NCBI GenBank assembly: GCA_025200525.1
Contig: CM045762.1
Span: 121,336,979-121,400,978 of the forward strand
Source of the DNA: Camellia lanceoleosa
Taxonomy: Eukaryota; Streptophyta; Magnoliopsida; Ericales; Theaceae
DNA: 64,000 nt
Direction: 5' to 3'
Shown: positions 11,300 through 23,200 of the stretch, piece by piece
How the letters are laid out: each line of letters opens with the position of its first letter
Numbering within the stretch: position 1 is the first letter of the stretch
Made by a program: the position numbers and the translations under genes
The notes under the pieces: model-generated
What the model saw: the letters and a program-made list of their open reading frames with translations, nothing else
The model's database searches: none
Told to the model about the DNA's origin: nothing

Positions 11300-13411
11300 A
11301 CTTGCTGGTGAACCTTGTGTGTTCTTCTTAAAGGCAGTTTAGCTGGCAACATGCATTTGCACATTAATCTCATCCAATTACTTTAAAGAGAGACTCTTCT
11401 CCACTTTTTGGGCACGAAAGTCTGATATACCAACATTGGCTACCACTTATTGATCTCAGTAAATAGATTTGTGTCAATTCCCATTGTCTTTTATATTTTG
11501 GCTGGAAATTTTAATCTTCCTTTCTTGATCTGTTCTTGAATCTTGTCTGGAAAAACAATACAGTTTTTAATTTGAGTGAGACCAATACATTTTGCCTTTA
11601 ATTTCTTTTGAAGTTGGGATCTTAACTCCTTTAGGAAATTTTAGAAAATGTATTGTTAGCAAATGATCAAATATGTCATTTGCTTTTGATATATCAAAAA
11701 AATATTTCTTATGAAGGTCTTTCTTTTTAAACTGCTGATCAATGGTAGTATCTTTCTAAATTAATGCATTGCAGATCATAGGCACTTTCCCTATGATCTC
11801 CGCTGCATCAATTTCAAAATTAGGGTCCTTATAATAGGTCCTATAGGATGCATTACTTCAATCTTGTTCTTTCTTAAGTAGAGTTTCATATCTGGTGACC
11901 TTATAAATTAATTCTACTAGATCTCGAAACTCTATAGAGTCAAACATCTTTCGAAGTCTAAACTCTAGCCCATTTTGGGCTAACCTCACAAATTCAGGTT
12001 TAGGCAATATGACCCTATATTTGTTTTGTGCTCTTTTGAATATGGCAATGAATTGAGCAGCCTTCTTAACAGGCTTTCGACTCAACTTTGCCAAGTCTGT
12101 CATAGATACTTTAGGCTCTGTTTGAAAAAACTAGGCATGAAACACTTCTTCCATTTGTTGCCAAGTTTGAATAGAATCAAGTGTAAGGTTCGTGTACCAT
12201 ACAAAGGCCGTCCCAGTTAAAGAGTTTGGAAAGAGTCTCAATTTCATATAATCATTGTTGGTAAATTCACCACATTAGCCTGTAAATCTTGCAATGTGTT
12301 TGACAGTTGACTGGTTTCCATTCCCATAAAAAAGGGTAAAATCTAGTATCTTATATCCCCTCAGGCATTCATGTAACCTATCTACCCATTCTGGGTAAGG
12401 TTTTTTGTAAATAGGGGTTTGGACCCCTCGGGCCATAGGTCCACAAATTTTCTTGACAATGTTAGCGATTTGGTCCCTAGGTACAACATTTTGTGTTGGT
12501 TGGGCCAATATTGGGGGAGTAAACATAGGGTTTGGAGGAACCATTTGTGCCTGGAGCCCTCTTGGTTCAGGTAGAGGCACATTTGGGATTGGTTATCCTC
12601 GGGGAATGGGCTACCCTTGATGTGTCGATTGATTTTGAGGGTATGTTTGACCCCTTTGGGTAGGTGTTTGTCCCACAAAAGGTACTGCGAAAGGAACCAC
12701 TAGAGGAGGAACAAGTTTTGTTTCTCTTCTAACTGCAGGAATTCCATCCAACCCCCAGGTGTAAGTTCAAACACAGGATTAGTGAATACTCTAGTACCAA
12801 GTATAGGTTCAAACATAGGATTTGAAAAGATCCGTGTGCCATTTTCCTTGTATTGGTCCTGCTGCACCAATGTGTATGGTTTCGTTGGTGGGCAAAGGCA
12901 TATTTTGATTCATTGGCAATCTAGGAGAGGCTTCGTACCATGATTGAGGCACTGGTGATGGTCTATCATGATTTTGATTATTAGTTTGACCATTAGTTTG
13001 CCCATTGCTTTGCATAGGCTGTCTATTTTGAGCCAATCTTTACTGAAGCAGGTTTATATTTTCTCCAACTTGTCTAATAATAGGTAGTTGATAGGTGTTC
13101 ATTCGATCCAAAAAGGATACTACCCATCTCTCTATTGTATGCATTAACTGTTGTCCCATAACATCAACCAACCCTCTCTATTGATTTGCTGGTTGGGCAG
13201 TCGAAACAACTGAAAGGCCAGCTTCCTGGCCTTGTCCAACACTCTGGACTTATGTTGCATATCTTGAAGTAGTGGTCTCTTCGACCAATTGTGTAGGACC
13301 ACTTGAAGTAGACACATCCACGGGATATGACTCAATATTGTCCTCTGTGTTATCTCCCTCCAGACCTTCTTCAAGGTGTTTATTTTCTTCTTGTCTCCGA
13401 TGTCTGGCCAT
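11300..13411 (-). pseudogene. Gag of copy A
   Basis: The likely start is the ATG giving MARHRRQEENKHLEE, just downstream of the primer-binding site. A Gln/Asn/Pro-rich region follows (12809-13374). The conserved Retrotrans_gag core is at 11858-12580 (YPEWVDRLHECLRGYK, MKLRLFPNSLTGTAFVWY, EFVRLAQNGLEFRLRKMF). Gag forms the particle shell that packages element RNA. At least five stops or frame changes break it. Confidence 0.7.
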
Positions 13412-13418
13412 TATAATT

Positions 13419-13437
13419 GGTTCCACTGGGCGTGCCA
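13419..13437 (-). other. Primer-binding site of copy A
   Basis: On the minus strand TGGCACGCCCAGTGGAACC lies eight bases downstream of the LTR end. Its position and TGG start fit a tRNA 3'-end complement. I do not assign the tRNA. Confidence 0.6.
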
Positions 13438-13445
13438 AAAATATA

Positions 13446-14234
13446 TGTTAGTTTTTTTGGCTTTCGAATGTTAAAAATATAATTTGAGTGTGTCAGCAAG
13501 GATCTATAAGTCCTTACAGAAATATTACCAACCAATTAACAGACGATTGCTTCAAAATTCTTTTAGCCTCATTGAAGAGGACTTTTACTGGTGGCTTGTT
13601 TTAGGAGAAAATTAGAAGAACTAGTCACAAAAGTAAAAGAAAAAGGGAGAAACAGTGTCAGAAATCCAATTTCATTAAGTACACAAGAATTTACAATTGT
13701 ACCTTCACACTTTCACATCTTCAAAGGGGTTTACAGCAACAAACTAACTTGAAACTACTCCTAGAAATTTGAAGTGCAGTGCAGGAAGTAAAGAACTGGA
13801 AATGTAAAGACTGGAAAATGTAAAGTAGAAATAAACTGACTTTCTAGATCTGAGTCTAGGTCCCTTCACTATTAGCCTTCTCCTCTATTTATAGACTCTG
13901 ATGATAACTGTCAAAGTGACTAGTAACCATCGAAGTGGGTGATAACTGTCGAAGTAATCTCCATGATCACTGGACATGGCCTTAAACAGTTTGCTTCCAC
14001 TAAATTACTCTTGCGGTTGGGCTTCCTTCTTGGATTTGAATTTAAATTGTCAGCAGCCGTTTGGCCGTGTCACCCTGCACATCTTGACTGTTCTGGTGCC
14101 TCACAGATCCATTGCCATTGATATAAGTTGCCATGTGTCTGTTGATGACTGGAGATCTTTACTGATTCTCCAAATTACCCCTTATTAACCACGTGTCAGA
14201 CTGTGATTGACTTGTACAAAATATATGACCAACA
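13446..14234 (-). repeat. 5' LTR of copy A, 789 bp
   Basis: On the minus strand it starts TGTTGGTCATATATTTTG and ends CTAACA. It aligns along its length with the LTR of copy B at 57749-58511; the shared block around TCCTTACAGAAAT and GAGGACTTTTACTGGTGGCTT is nearly identical. It borders the primer-binding site, which makes it the 5' LTR. Confidence 0.85.
13886..13893 (-). promoter_or_regulatory. TATA box in copy A LTR
   Basis: TATAAATA on the minus strand, in the context GTCTATAAATAGAGG. The LTR of copy B keeps the same TATAAATA at a matching place, so this is the probable RNA polymerase II core promoter. Confidence 0.6.
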
Positions 14235-15510
14235 CCTTCAATGATATTTGGACACACATTCTTTTGATAAGATTTTTCTTAAGAGTTTTAGTACATTTAG
14301 CATTGCTTGGAAGAAAAATACAAATGACATTGAAATAAAAAAGTTAATTTCATTTTTCCTATAAAAAAATTTCAAAATTCAACAGTTGAATGCACTTGGA
14401 GTTGGTTAATTTATCAAAGAAGATCATCATAGTAATAAAAAAAGTAAGAATCTTATTGTTAAATAACAATGCTAAAATCATCTTTTGACATTTTATGGTG
14501 TTAAAATGTCATAATTTAACAATATTGTTCTAATAATGCAAATGTTGTTTCTTTGTCTTTTTCATTAAAAATTAAGTATAAATATTATTTGTGAGTCCTG
14601 TTACAAGTAGATAATAATAATAATAAAGCATTTGCCAAATTTGACAAAAAATAAAATAAAATTGACAACTTGCTATAAATTGATATGGAAAATAACAAAT
14701 CATTAGAGATGATTTGAAATTTTGGCTAACACACCATTGAAATTATTCTTGAGTTGAACTTTAAGGTAGTGCTCGAAGGGAAATCCTATGTTGTGTACCT
14801 TTTTAGGGTGCATATTATATGTATCCTGTTATAAATATGTATAATTTTATCATAAAATTTGTATAAGGATTTCAAGAAGAAAAAAAAAATTTGAAAAAAT
14901 GGTAAATTACATTGTTAATTCCTCTAGTTTCAACGAGGTTTCACTTTGATTGCCGTAGTTTCTATTTTACCAATTTTAATCTCATACTTTCATATGAGTT
15001 TCAATGTGCTTCCTTTGTCAAGAATCGTCAGCATTTTGGTCGCAAAAAAGTCATGTGCGACTCACATGAAATTTTTGTTATTTTATTTCAAGAAAAAAAA
15101 TTTAAATAAAATACTTCTGTGATCTCTATAGTTTTACTTGAATTTTATTTTGGTCATTCTAATTTTACATGCCATTTTTTATTTTAAAATATTAACAGAT
15201 AACATGATGACAAAGAGAATACATTGAAACAAAAATGAAAATATAAAAGATAAAGTTGACAAAATTAGAATTACATAGACCAAGTAAAATCTTACTAAAA
15301 CTGTTGGAGCCAAGCCAATGTTGACATTTACTCAAAAAAATAAAATAAAATAAAATTAGACGGGTATTACATGCAGTGAAAAGTGGAGAAACTATTTACT
15401 GGGGGGTGGGGTTTGCGATTTTTGCTTCGTTTTTCTTCAGAGAAAAAGTTACACCCTCGTGTGTTTATAATTATTTTTTACTTTTTACACTGATTTCATA
15501 ATTAAAAAAA
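14235..15510. other. Non-coding AT-rich interval
   Basis: No credible ORF. Around 15125-15300 an imperfect inverted repeat pairs AGTTTTACTTGA...TTCTAATTTTA with its complement, and 14908-15000 has phrases common in plant fold-back elements (CTCTAGTTTCAACGAGG). This may be an old MITE, but the ends cannot be fixed. Confidence 0.4.
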
Positions 15511-15858
15511 AAGGGTAAATTATAAATATATCATCTAAGATTTGATTAAAATACGAATTGTCTCTTGTAATTTTAAAAATTACATTTTACCCCTTGAGAT
15601 TTCTAATTTCATAACAAATTGCCCTTTTTATTAATAAATTATCAAGTCAATTAACAGTTTTTGATGATGTTAAAAATATGTTTTAATTAATAATTTAGGT
15701 AATTTTATTGTTGTATAAGAGAGTAATTATGAATTTCAATTTTTTTAGTTAATTCTATTACACAAAAAATTCTAATAAGAAAGTATTTGTAATTTTTCAA
15801 ACTATAAGTAATTTCTATTTTAAGAAAATCTCAAGAAATATATTTATAATTTACCCTT
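15511..15858. repeat. MITE with ~20-bp inverted ends
   Basis: The left end AAGGGTAAATTATAAATATA and the right end, read on the other strand, are the same for about 20 bases and similar for about 35. The 348-bp unit is AT-rich and non-coding. The ends resemble a widespread plant MITE type beginning GGGTAAATTA. The target duplication is obscured by A/T runs on both sides. Confidence 0.65.
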
Positions 15859-16925
15859 AAAAAAAACACTAATTCATTTGCATTTTACTTCATTTTTTTG
15901 AGAATAAAATAAAATAAATATCCAAACACAACCTAAAACCACATCAACAAATGAAGACAACCAACAAATTGTGGAGAATAAAATTACAAGAACATATTGG
16001 CTTTTACTTGTTTTCCTTAAAAAAAATAAACTAACAAATAAGATAAAAAATTTCCACTCGTGACTCAAACTCACCTCAAGGTCACGGGCTACCTTTGCTC
16101 CGGACACCTATTAATTATTGACAATTTTTTAAAGGGTACTACAGGATAGTGAGACAGAAATAATAATAATAATAACAATAATAATAATAATAATTACACA
16201 AACATGGTGGATGCAAGTCCTGTGATGGGGTGCAACTCAAGTTCTGTATGTTTTGTATTTTATATTTTTTCTGTTACACTATTAAGTAACTCTCTCATTT
16301 TTCAAAGGGAGAATTATAGGTACCGGGAGAAGGGAAAAAAATAATCAATCTATGAGATGCAAATGACATTTGTAACTTATCACAGACACACTTGTATTTT
16401 TTTTTGTGAATAAATTTTTTTTTTTTCTTTCGCTTGTATCTTTTTTTTTTAAAAGTATTTTCTCTTTTACTGACAACATATCTGTAACTTTTTCTTTGTA
16501 TAAATTCAATATTTTAATTTTAATATTATTACTAGTACAAAGTCACAGATGCGAACAAGAGGCGGGGGACGCCTTTGCATTGTCAATAACTCCAACCTGT
16601 GCAGGAAACGATTGGTTCGAGGGTTTTGGTATTATCTCGAAGTATCTCTTTTTATAAAAATTGGTTGATATTTCTATTGTGGTGAATCTTATAAGGATCA
16701 TGACACACAAAACAATAACAGTTATGGTTCAGAGCTCTAAATTAGCAGTTCTAAAGCTAGTTCTAATGAGCTGGCAGTGAGTGAAAAAAAAAAAAAAGAA
16801 GTCAAAACATCATATCAAGAAGTGGGAACCCACTAGAGCTCCTAGGTTAGAACTCTTAAACATTTTTGAAACAATAATATGACGCTACTTATAAATTTAC
16901 TCTGATTATGCTTATGGGTGGTTTG
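15859..16925. other. Non-coding interval with (AAT)n
   Basis: AT-rich with poly-A/T runs and a TAA/AAT microsatellite at about 16158-16193. No coding region is supported. GCTTATGGGTGGTTTG at 16910-16925 is the left target duplication of the next element. Confidence 0.5.
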
Positions 16926-17129
16926 TACTTTTGCACTTGTATTGGAGGATGTTTGTGGAGTGTTTGGAATTGGAATCTCTCTAACTCAATTTAGGGGCTT
17001 GGGGATGCACATGATTAGTCTTGCTTTGGATGCCAACTTCGTTAGGATGCTTAGCTAAAATAATGATACTCATTCTTCCCAGGCTTTTGTATCTTTTATT
17101 ATAGAATATATTTTTGCTTGCTTGCCGCT

Positions 17130-17177
<48 letters not shown>
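16926..17177 (+). mobile_element. 5'-truncated LINE with 47-A tail
   Basis: About 205 bp of unique sequence ends TTGCTTGCTTGCCGCTC and is followed by 47 consecutive A residues. It is flanked by GCTTATGGGTGGTTTG (16910-16925) and GCTTATGGCTGGTTTG (17178-17193), a 16-bp duplication with one mismatch. This is the signature of target-primed reverse transcription and strong 5' truncation. The body is too short to show ORF2 sequence, so a non-LTR origin is inferred from the ends. The long uninterrupted tail points to a recent event. Confidence 0.75.
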
Positions 17178-17180
<3 letters not shown>

Positions 17181-17240
17181 TATGGCTGGTTTGGGGTTGG
17201 CTTGTATTGGGAAAGTTGTTAAAATATTTATCATGGGGTT

Positions 17241-17775
17241 TAGGGATGAGCATGGTCCGGATTGGCTTGGATTGAGATAAAACCAGGACCAATCCGTTAT
17301 CTACGGTTCTTGAAAAATTAAAACCAATCCAATTCGTTTAAATCGTTGAACCAATCTGAACCAACCCGTTTAAACACAAATTGGATCAGTTTAGGATCAC
17401 GAATTCACATAATCAAGTAAAAAATATATATATAGAACATTTAAAGCAAACAAAAGCAGCAGTAGCAGTAGTCGACAACAAACAAATAGAGACAACAACA
17501 ACAACAACAAACAAATCTGTGTTTAAACAAACAGCGAGAACAAAATTTAGCAGTGGACAACAACAGAGAGAACAACAACAAACAAATTCAACAGCAGCAA
17601 GAACAAAATTCAACAGTAGGAAATAACAACAAACAAATTCAACAGTAATAGACATTTTCCTTTCTACAAATTCTAAGCAAACAAACAAAGACAAATTGGT
17701 TTTAGACAACAACAAACAAACAAACAAAAACATGAATGTAACAAAAGCAGTAGCATAACAGAGACATTTGGTGCT

Positions 17776-17817
<42 letters not shown>

Positions 17818-18054
17818 TAGAGCCCACCCATTTAAGATAAAACAGAAAAATAAAAATAAAAATAAAACCTCTTACTTACTATAAAGATGAGATGAAATCA
17901 AAATAAAGATTTTTTACTTACATTTACTGAAACCATTATAGATGAGATGAACAATCGATTTGAGATTAAATCCACCGATCTGAGATAAAATCACAACAGT
18001 ATATGTTTTTTCTTCGAGATTAAACCCATTTCAGAGTGTTAGAAAGAGAGCGTT

Positions 18055-18085
<31 letters not shown>

Positions 18086-18354
18086 GAAGGAGCTCACTGA
18101 GAGAGAGACAAGCAGTTACAGCTACCGATGTGATCTGAGATAGATGATCTGAGCTAACTGTGTCTAAGAACAAAGGAACAAAAATAGTGTTACCGCGAGA
18201 GAGAGAGAGAGACAAAGAGACAGAGACAGAGACAGACAAATAGAGAGACAGACAGAGAGACAGAGAGCACATCGAGAGAGAGACAAACAGATATAACTAA
18301 CGATTTGATCTGAGGTGGATGATTTGAGATGACTATGTTTGAAAACACAGAGAG

Positions 18355-18409
<55 letters not shown>

Positions 18410-18928
18410 AACAGCTCACCGATCTGGTCTAAGATGGTTGAGAGTGTGAAAGACAATATCGAGAGAGAGACAAACAGCTCACCGAGAGAGAGAAAGAGAG
18501 AGACAAGCAGCTCACTGATCTGATCAAAGATAGATGAGAGCGTGAGAGACAGTACCGAGAGAGAACTTAGTCTGATCTGAGATGAAAAAGAGAAGAGAGA
18601 GAGATAGAGAGAGAGAGTACTGAGAGAGAGATGAGAATGAGAGACAATGAGAGAGTGGCGTGAATTAGATTAGAGTTTGGCTTTTATATGAGACAAGAAA
18701 TGATATTATGTGAGAGGGTATATAGTATAAATATAGACTATTTTTATACGGTCTGGATCGGTTCCAATCTAGAACCGTAGGGTTCAATCCGGAATTGATT
18801 CGTGGCCTATAGATTTTTAAATTTCCAATTTGGAACCTAACTACGAATTCAAAAAACCAATCCAAACCTACCAGATTGGACTGGACCAGATCGGATTACG
18901 GATTTTACGAATTCCTTACTTAGCCCTA
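17241..18928. mobile_element. Non-autonomous hAT element, TSD ATGGGGTT
   Basis: The ends are TAGGGATGAGCATGG and, on the other strand, TAGGGCTAAGTAAGG (11 of 15 match). They are flanked by the perfect 8-bp duplication ATGGGGTT at 17233-17240 and 18929-18936. An 8-bp duplication with TAGGG-type ends is characteristic of hAT transposons. Subterminal regions repeat short CCAATCC / GGATTGG-like words. The 1688-bp interior encodes no transposase; it is made of CAACAA- and GA-rich simple sequence. Confidence 0.85.
17780..18626. repeat. (GA)n clusters with repeated spacer
   Basis: At least six GAGAGA tracts, the longest near 18357-18407, are separated by related spacers containing CTCACCGATCTGATCTGAG-like words. 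The pattern is an irregular tandem duplication of a spacer-plus-microsatellite unit inside the hAT element. Ser/Leu-rich ORFs predicted here are artefacts of the repeats. Confidence 0.85.
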
Positions 18929-19129
18929 ATGGGGTTGGCTTGCATTGGGAAAGTTGTTAAAATATTTATTATTTTATAAGTAAAAAAATTGTTGTGATAT
19001 TTAATTTTTTAAAGTCAAAAATTAACTTTTCTTTTGTGAATTTCCAAACAATCTCTAAGATCACCATTGATGCTAACGTTAGTAGTTATGAATTGATAGA
19101 CATATATTTAAAATCGAATTGAAAATAGA

Positions 19130-19687
19130 AGGTTGTTCAAAAATCTATCCAGCCCAATGAACTCTTCCGAACCAACTTGATGATCTACTTCATACTTAGA
19201 TGCAAGAATAATTTGCATCCAAAGCTTCCGTGTTGACAATCTGGTTTTGATGGAGACGACCTACTTCACAATCTCATAGCGAGAATCTAGGTTGAGATAA
19301 CAAATAGCCTTGGGATCTATACCAAGCATCTCGTAAGAAGTACAAGCAAAAAATTTCAATGTTGGACAATAAAACGCCAACAAATTTGACCATTCTTGCT
19401 CAAATAAAGAAGAGATGAGTAAGAAATATTTGTCCAAATCATTGTGTTCAATATGCACTTTCTTTAAGTCTCCGACCACCTTTTTGTTGGTTCTCCTCCC
19501 ACGTCTCTAGCTATACGTCTACCATCTCCATGTGTTTTTGAGCAGCCATGTTTCTCTTGCTTCCCAATGTTATAATTAAACATTGCTTAGAAGCCATTTG
19601 ATTTCCCATAATTTTGTTAACACCATGTTTAGTGGAAAATCTTAGCAACTAGTGGTACGTTAAGAAGACTTTTTTCAACTCTTGTAG
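19130..19687 (-). pseudogene. Pol fragment of an older gypsy element (protease end to RT start)
   Basis: The minus strand reads as a relic of the protease C-terminus (around LGSKRN) followed by the region before RT: HNDLDKYFLLISSLFEQEW and YEMLGIDPKAICYLNLDSR, corresponding to the usual YEDMPGIDP...HRLN motif of plant gypsy RT. Stops are frequent. Its upstream part continues at 23998-24334 once the solo LTR between them is disregarded; the frame agrees across the CCAAG duplication. It is a different and older element from copies A and B. Confidence 0.7.
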
Positions 19688-20120
19688 CCAAGTGTGGGAG
19701 CAATTAAGACCGGGCATACATATGCCATTAGACTGTCAGGTTGTGTCTTAGGCCCGCGATAGGCCTGTGTGATAGCTTAATATAAAGGTGTGGTTGAGTG
19801 ACCTAGTGGAGCTGGTCAGGAGTTCGGTGGCCTTGAGCCTAGTTTGCCAACATCGATGGCTAAGGCACGAGCTGCTATGACCTGAATTGGCTTCCGAATG
19901 ATTATGGATGACTTGATAACAGAGAGCTAGGTTGGATTTCCTTGATCAATGGCATAGTCAGACCGATGAAAGCAATGTGGGCCAATTAGGACAATCTAAT
20001 TAGCTCGATTGACTAGTGAAAAATATGTCTACGATGCCAAGTCTTTGGGATAAGCCCATGTGAGTAGAAGTCCCTGATAGACAAGAGTCCCATGCTAGAC
20101 CAAACATTTGGTGAAAAGGC

Positions 20121-20127
20121 TATAAAA
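20121..20127 (+). promoter_or_regulatory. TATA box of the 19693 solo LTR
   Basis: TATAAAA in the context GGCTATAAAAGAAGGC, about 430 bases from the LTR start and upstream of the R/U5-like sequence. Confidence 0.5.
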
Positions 20128-20286
20128 GAAGGCAAAAGCAATAGAGAATGAGATTCAACCTAATTATATAAATACGTATTATCACTTTGCTTCATGTGTT
20201 CTTTGTCTATATTGATCCTAGTTCTAACTTAGGCATTGAAGGGGCTTTTCCGACACACCACTTGCAAGATAGTTCACCCTTGCAAT

Positions 20287-23200
20287 GAGTCCAGATTGTC
20301 TGCCGCCCTTTCCTGCGGCGCCTCCTGCAGTGTTCCAAAACGACGTCATTTTGAATTTTTATTTTCTTTTTCCGTTCTTATTTTGCTTTTTAACCACTTT
20401 TCGTTTTTGAACCCTAGCCCTTCAGAGAGACAAACAGAGAGGCGACAAACGGAGAGGGATGCGTGGGCGACGTGGTTTCCCAGCGAGGCGAGGGAGGTGA
20501 AGCAAGGCAAGGAGAGGTGAGGAGAGGTGGCGGTGAGGCGAAGGGAGGCGATGAGAGATGAACAGAGAGGGCAACGGTGGCGAGGCGGTGACGAGGTCTG
20601 TTTCTCTCCCTTTGGTCTTTCTTATAATTTTTGCTACTGATATATTCTCTCATTTTGGTGTTCATTAGAATGAATAATTTTCTTCTTTTTTATGTTATAT
20701 TTTATTGTTCCATATTATCTGGACTGATTTCCAAGGAAAGAAACATGAAGGTGTTTGAATTTAGTTTGGCTGAGGGAACACACTACAGAAGATAAATGGA
20801 CCACATGTTTTCGACACTTTTGGATTTGAAGCTTAAACAATACCCACAAGTCTATGAGTGGCACAAATCAAAAATCAACACATACACAAATGGATTTGAA
20901 ACTTCCTTGTAGGTAAGCAAGTAGTTGGCCTGTAAAGAGCATCGTAAGGTTGTAATTTGCAATCTTTAGCAACAAATCTAGACATGGGCGCCATAAAAGA
21001 TTGGATGGAAAGGGGGTTTGCAATCTTGAGGCTGCAATTTGCAATCTATTCAATTAATTGCTTGTTTTGATTTATTTTATTTGTTTTGAAATCTGGGTGG
21101 TATGATGTACTTAGTATTTGGTTTGAAATCTGGACTTCTAAGATGCACTGCAAGTGCTTGTAAAAATGTTTGATTGAATATAGTTGTTTCACTTTGGTTA
21201 ACAAGTTCCTCACTCTCTCTTGTTAATTTTCTCCATATACCAGCGGTGTTTTTTTTTTTTTTTTTTTTTTTAAAAATTTTTTACTGTGGTCTTGACTATT
21301 GCAATGAAAGTGGTGGTGATGATGTTGCTACCAATGGAGATGTAATTAACTCTAATAGTGGAAGAAGTAGTGTACAATTTTATTTTTAATTGAAAGGAGT
21401 AATAAACAAACATAACCAAAGTTTCAAATACAAACACAAATAGAGGGTTAGTTCCAGTGTTGGTCACGACATCTACATATTGATTTTCTGCTCTGTGAAT
21501 ATGAGATATGGGCTAAATCTAGAGTTTTCAGGCAGAGTTCACATTTAGCCCCCTCTTGAATCAATTTGACTGCTATTTCAAATGAAGATTATATCTCATT
21601 GAACATTTCCTATTGCCATGTCAATTTTATGAAGAGTGAGCTAAAGAAAATATTAACAAGTTTTGTTATAGTAGTTAGAGGTAACAAGAAACACAATTTG
21701 ATGCACTTTTCAAGTAAAGTTCACATTTAGTCCCCTCTTGGATCAACTTGCTGCACTTTTTGTATTTGCATGGACTGCTGCATATTTTGTTTTGCATTTT
21801 TACAAGTAGGGAATTCAATAGAAAGCATGGGGTGTATAATTAAAGTGGATTCTTTGATCTCTTCCCAATCATGGGTGGGTTTGGTTTACTTGATCTCCTC
21901 TTGGAATGATCACAATCAAATTGGATCAAAACAAATGATGTATTAAAATTAATATGAATGTTATAGTTAGATTAACATTTGCATTGACAATGTTGATTGA
22001 ATAAAATGATATGTTGTCCTTTGAAGCAACCAACTCTTTTTTCTCTCTTTTAAACAGGCAACAAACCATATATTGGCAAAGTGTATTCGTTCAACTGAAA
22101 ATTGTGAATTCATTTAACTGACAATTGAACTCTAACATTAACAAATGACAAATACAGTAATCCATTTGGAATGAAAATTGATCACTACCACAACTTAATC
22201 AAACAAATTTCAGTATGATCTTGTCTAACAACTATGAAAATAAAATTACATCCATGAATATCATTCAACGCCAAAAAAAAGGAAACAAAATGGCATTGTC
22301 TTGTTCTAAATCAAATGGCATCCTCAATTTCGGCTTCCAACCATAGTTGTCCAACTCATCAACAACATTGTTTTGTTCCACTAGCTGCAGCATACCATAA
22401 AAAACAATAAGTAATGGCAATCATATAAAGAAAAAGTAGAAACACCAACAAAACATATATAATCTCATTTTTATTCTAAGTGTTACTAATTGCAATCTTA
22501 GTCCTATAGTATTATCAATATCAAATACTACTAAAAACACCAAACATGTTCCAAGAGATGAAGCAAATAATTACAAATTAATGGAATACTTTATCAACTT
22601 TAATAATTAAAGTCATAAACTTTTTTATAAAAACAGTCTATTGATTTGTAATTTTCCCTTTAAAATTCGAAAAAAACATAAGTGTTGGTCTCCCAACAAC
22701 ATAGGACCCAATTAGGCCATAGTTCACAATTTAGTTTTAGTAGTTCATTCCAATACTAAATGAAACATCCAACCAGTGACTGTCAAATATGAATCTCTAA
22801 TTTATTTATGGATCTTTAAGTTGAGTTACAAAATAAACAATTTGAAAAGTATAATCTCAAGAAAAGTTAGCCTATCCAAATTAAAAGAAACGAAGGAACC
22901 AAGTTTTTAATCATAAGCCATCATTCTTACTCATTGACTTAACTTTCCCATGGCTCTATTCTGTCAAGAGTGAATTTCTTCGCTTCTTGTGGAGATAAAA
23001 CACAAGAAATATGATGAGAGGCAAGCTACTAAGCACATGACTAAAAAAGAAAAAATAAATATGATCTAGACTTCCCAATTTTTTCCCAATTTTTAAAAAA
23101 GGAAATCAAACAAAAATGTAAGCGATGGAGTGAAGTGAATGAATCAAAACCAAAATCAAACTTGAAAAGAAACACTTCTTGTCTAGACCTGTTATAGTAA

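Larger units (their letters stand above)
1..14234 (-). mobile_element. Tat-like Ty3/gypsy retrotransposon, copy A, partial and decayed
   Basis: Reading the minus strand from the right, the order is LTR, primer-binding site, gag, protease, RT, RNase H and integrase, which is the Ty3/gypsy order. Past integrase, towards the missing 3' LTR, the opposite strand carries a plant-mobile-domain ORF. Extra antisense ORFs in this position are known from Tat-lineage gypsy elements, and that is the basis of the lineage call. The 3' LTR lies left of position 1, so the outer target duplication cannot be tested. Every coding section has stops or frameshifts, so this copy is not autonomous. A second copy of the family begins at 57749. 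Superfamily is secure; lineage is an inference from layout. Confidence 0.85.

Noticed and set aside
16030..16110. SINE-like words GAGCAAAGGTAGCC and GAGTTTGAGTC on the minus strand
   Set aside because: Too degenerate, with no tail or duplication.
17413..17778. 121-codon minus-strand ORF
   Set aside because: Cys/Val/Leu-rich product of CAACAA-type simple sequence inside the hAT element.
18054..18523. Several ORFs of 64-88 codons
   Set aside because: All are Ser-Leu or Arg-Glu runs translated from (GA)n.
20236..20665. ORFs of 83-94 codons with Arg/Glu/Pro-rich content
   Set aside because: They lie in a MULE arm, depend on GGCGA/GAGG repeats and match no family I know.
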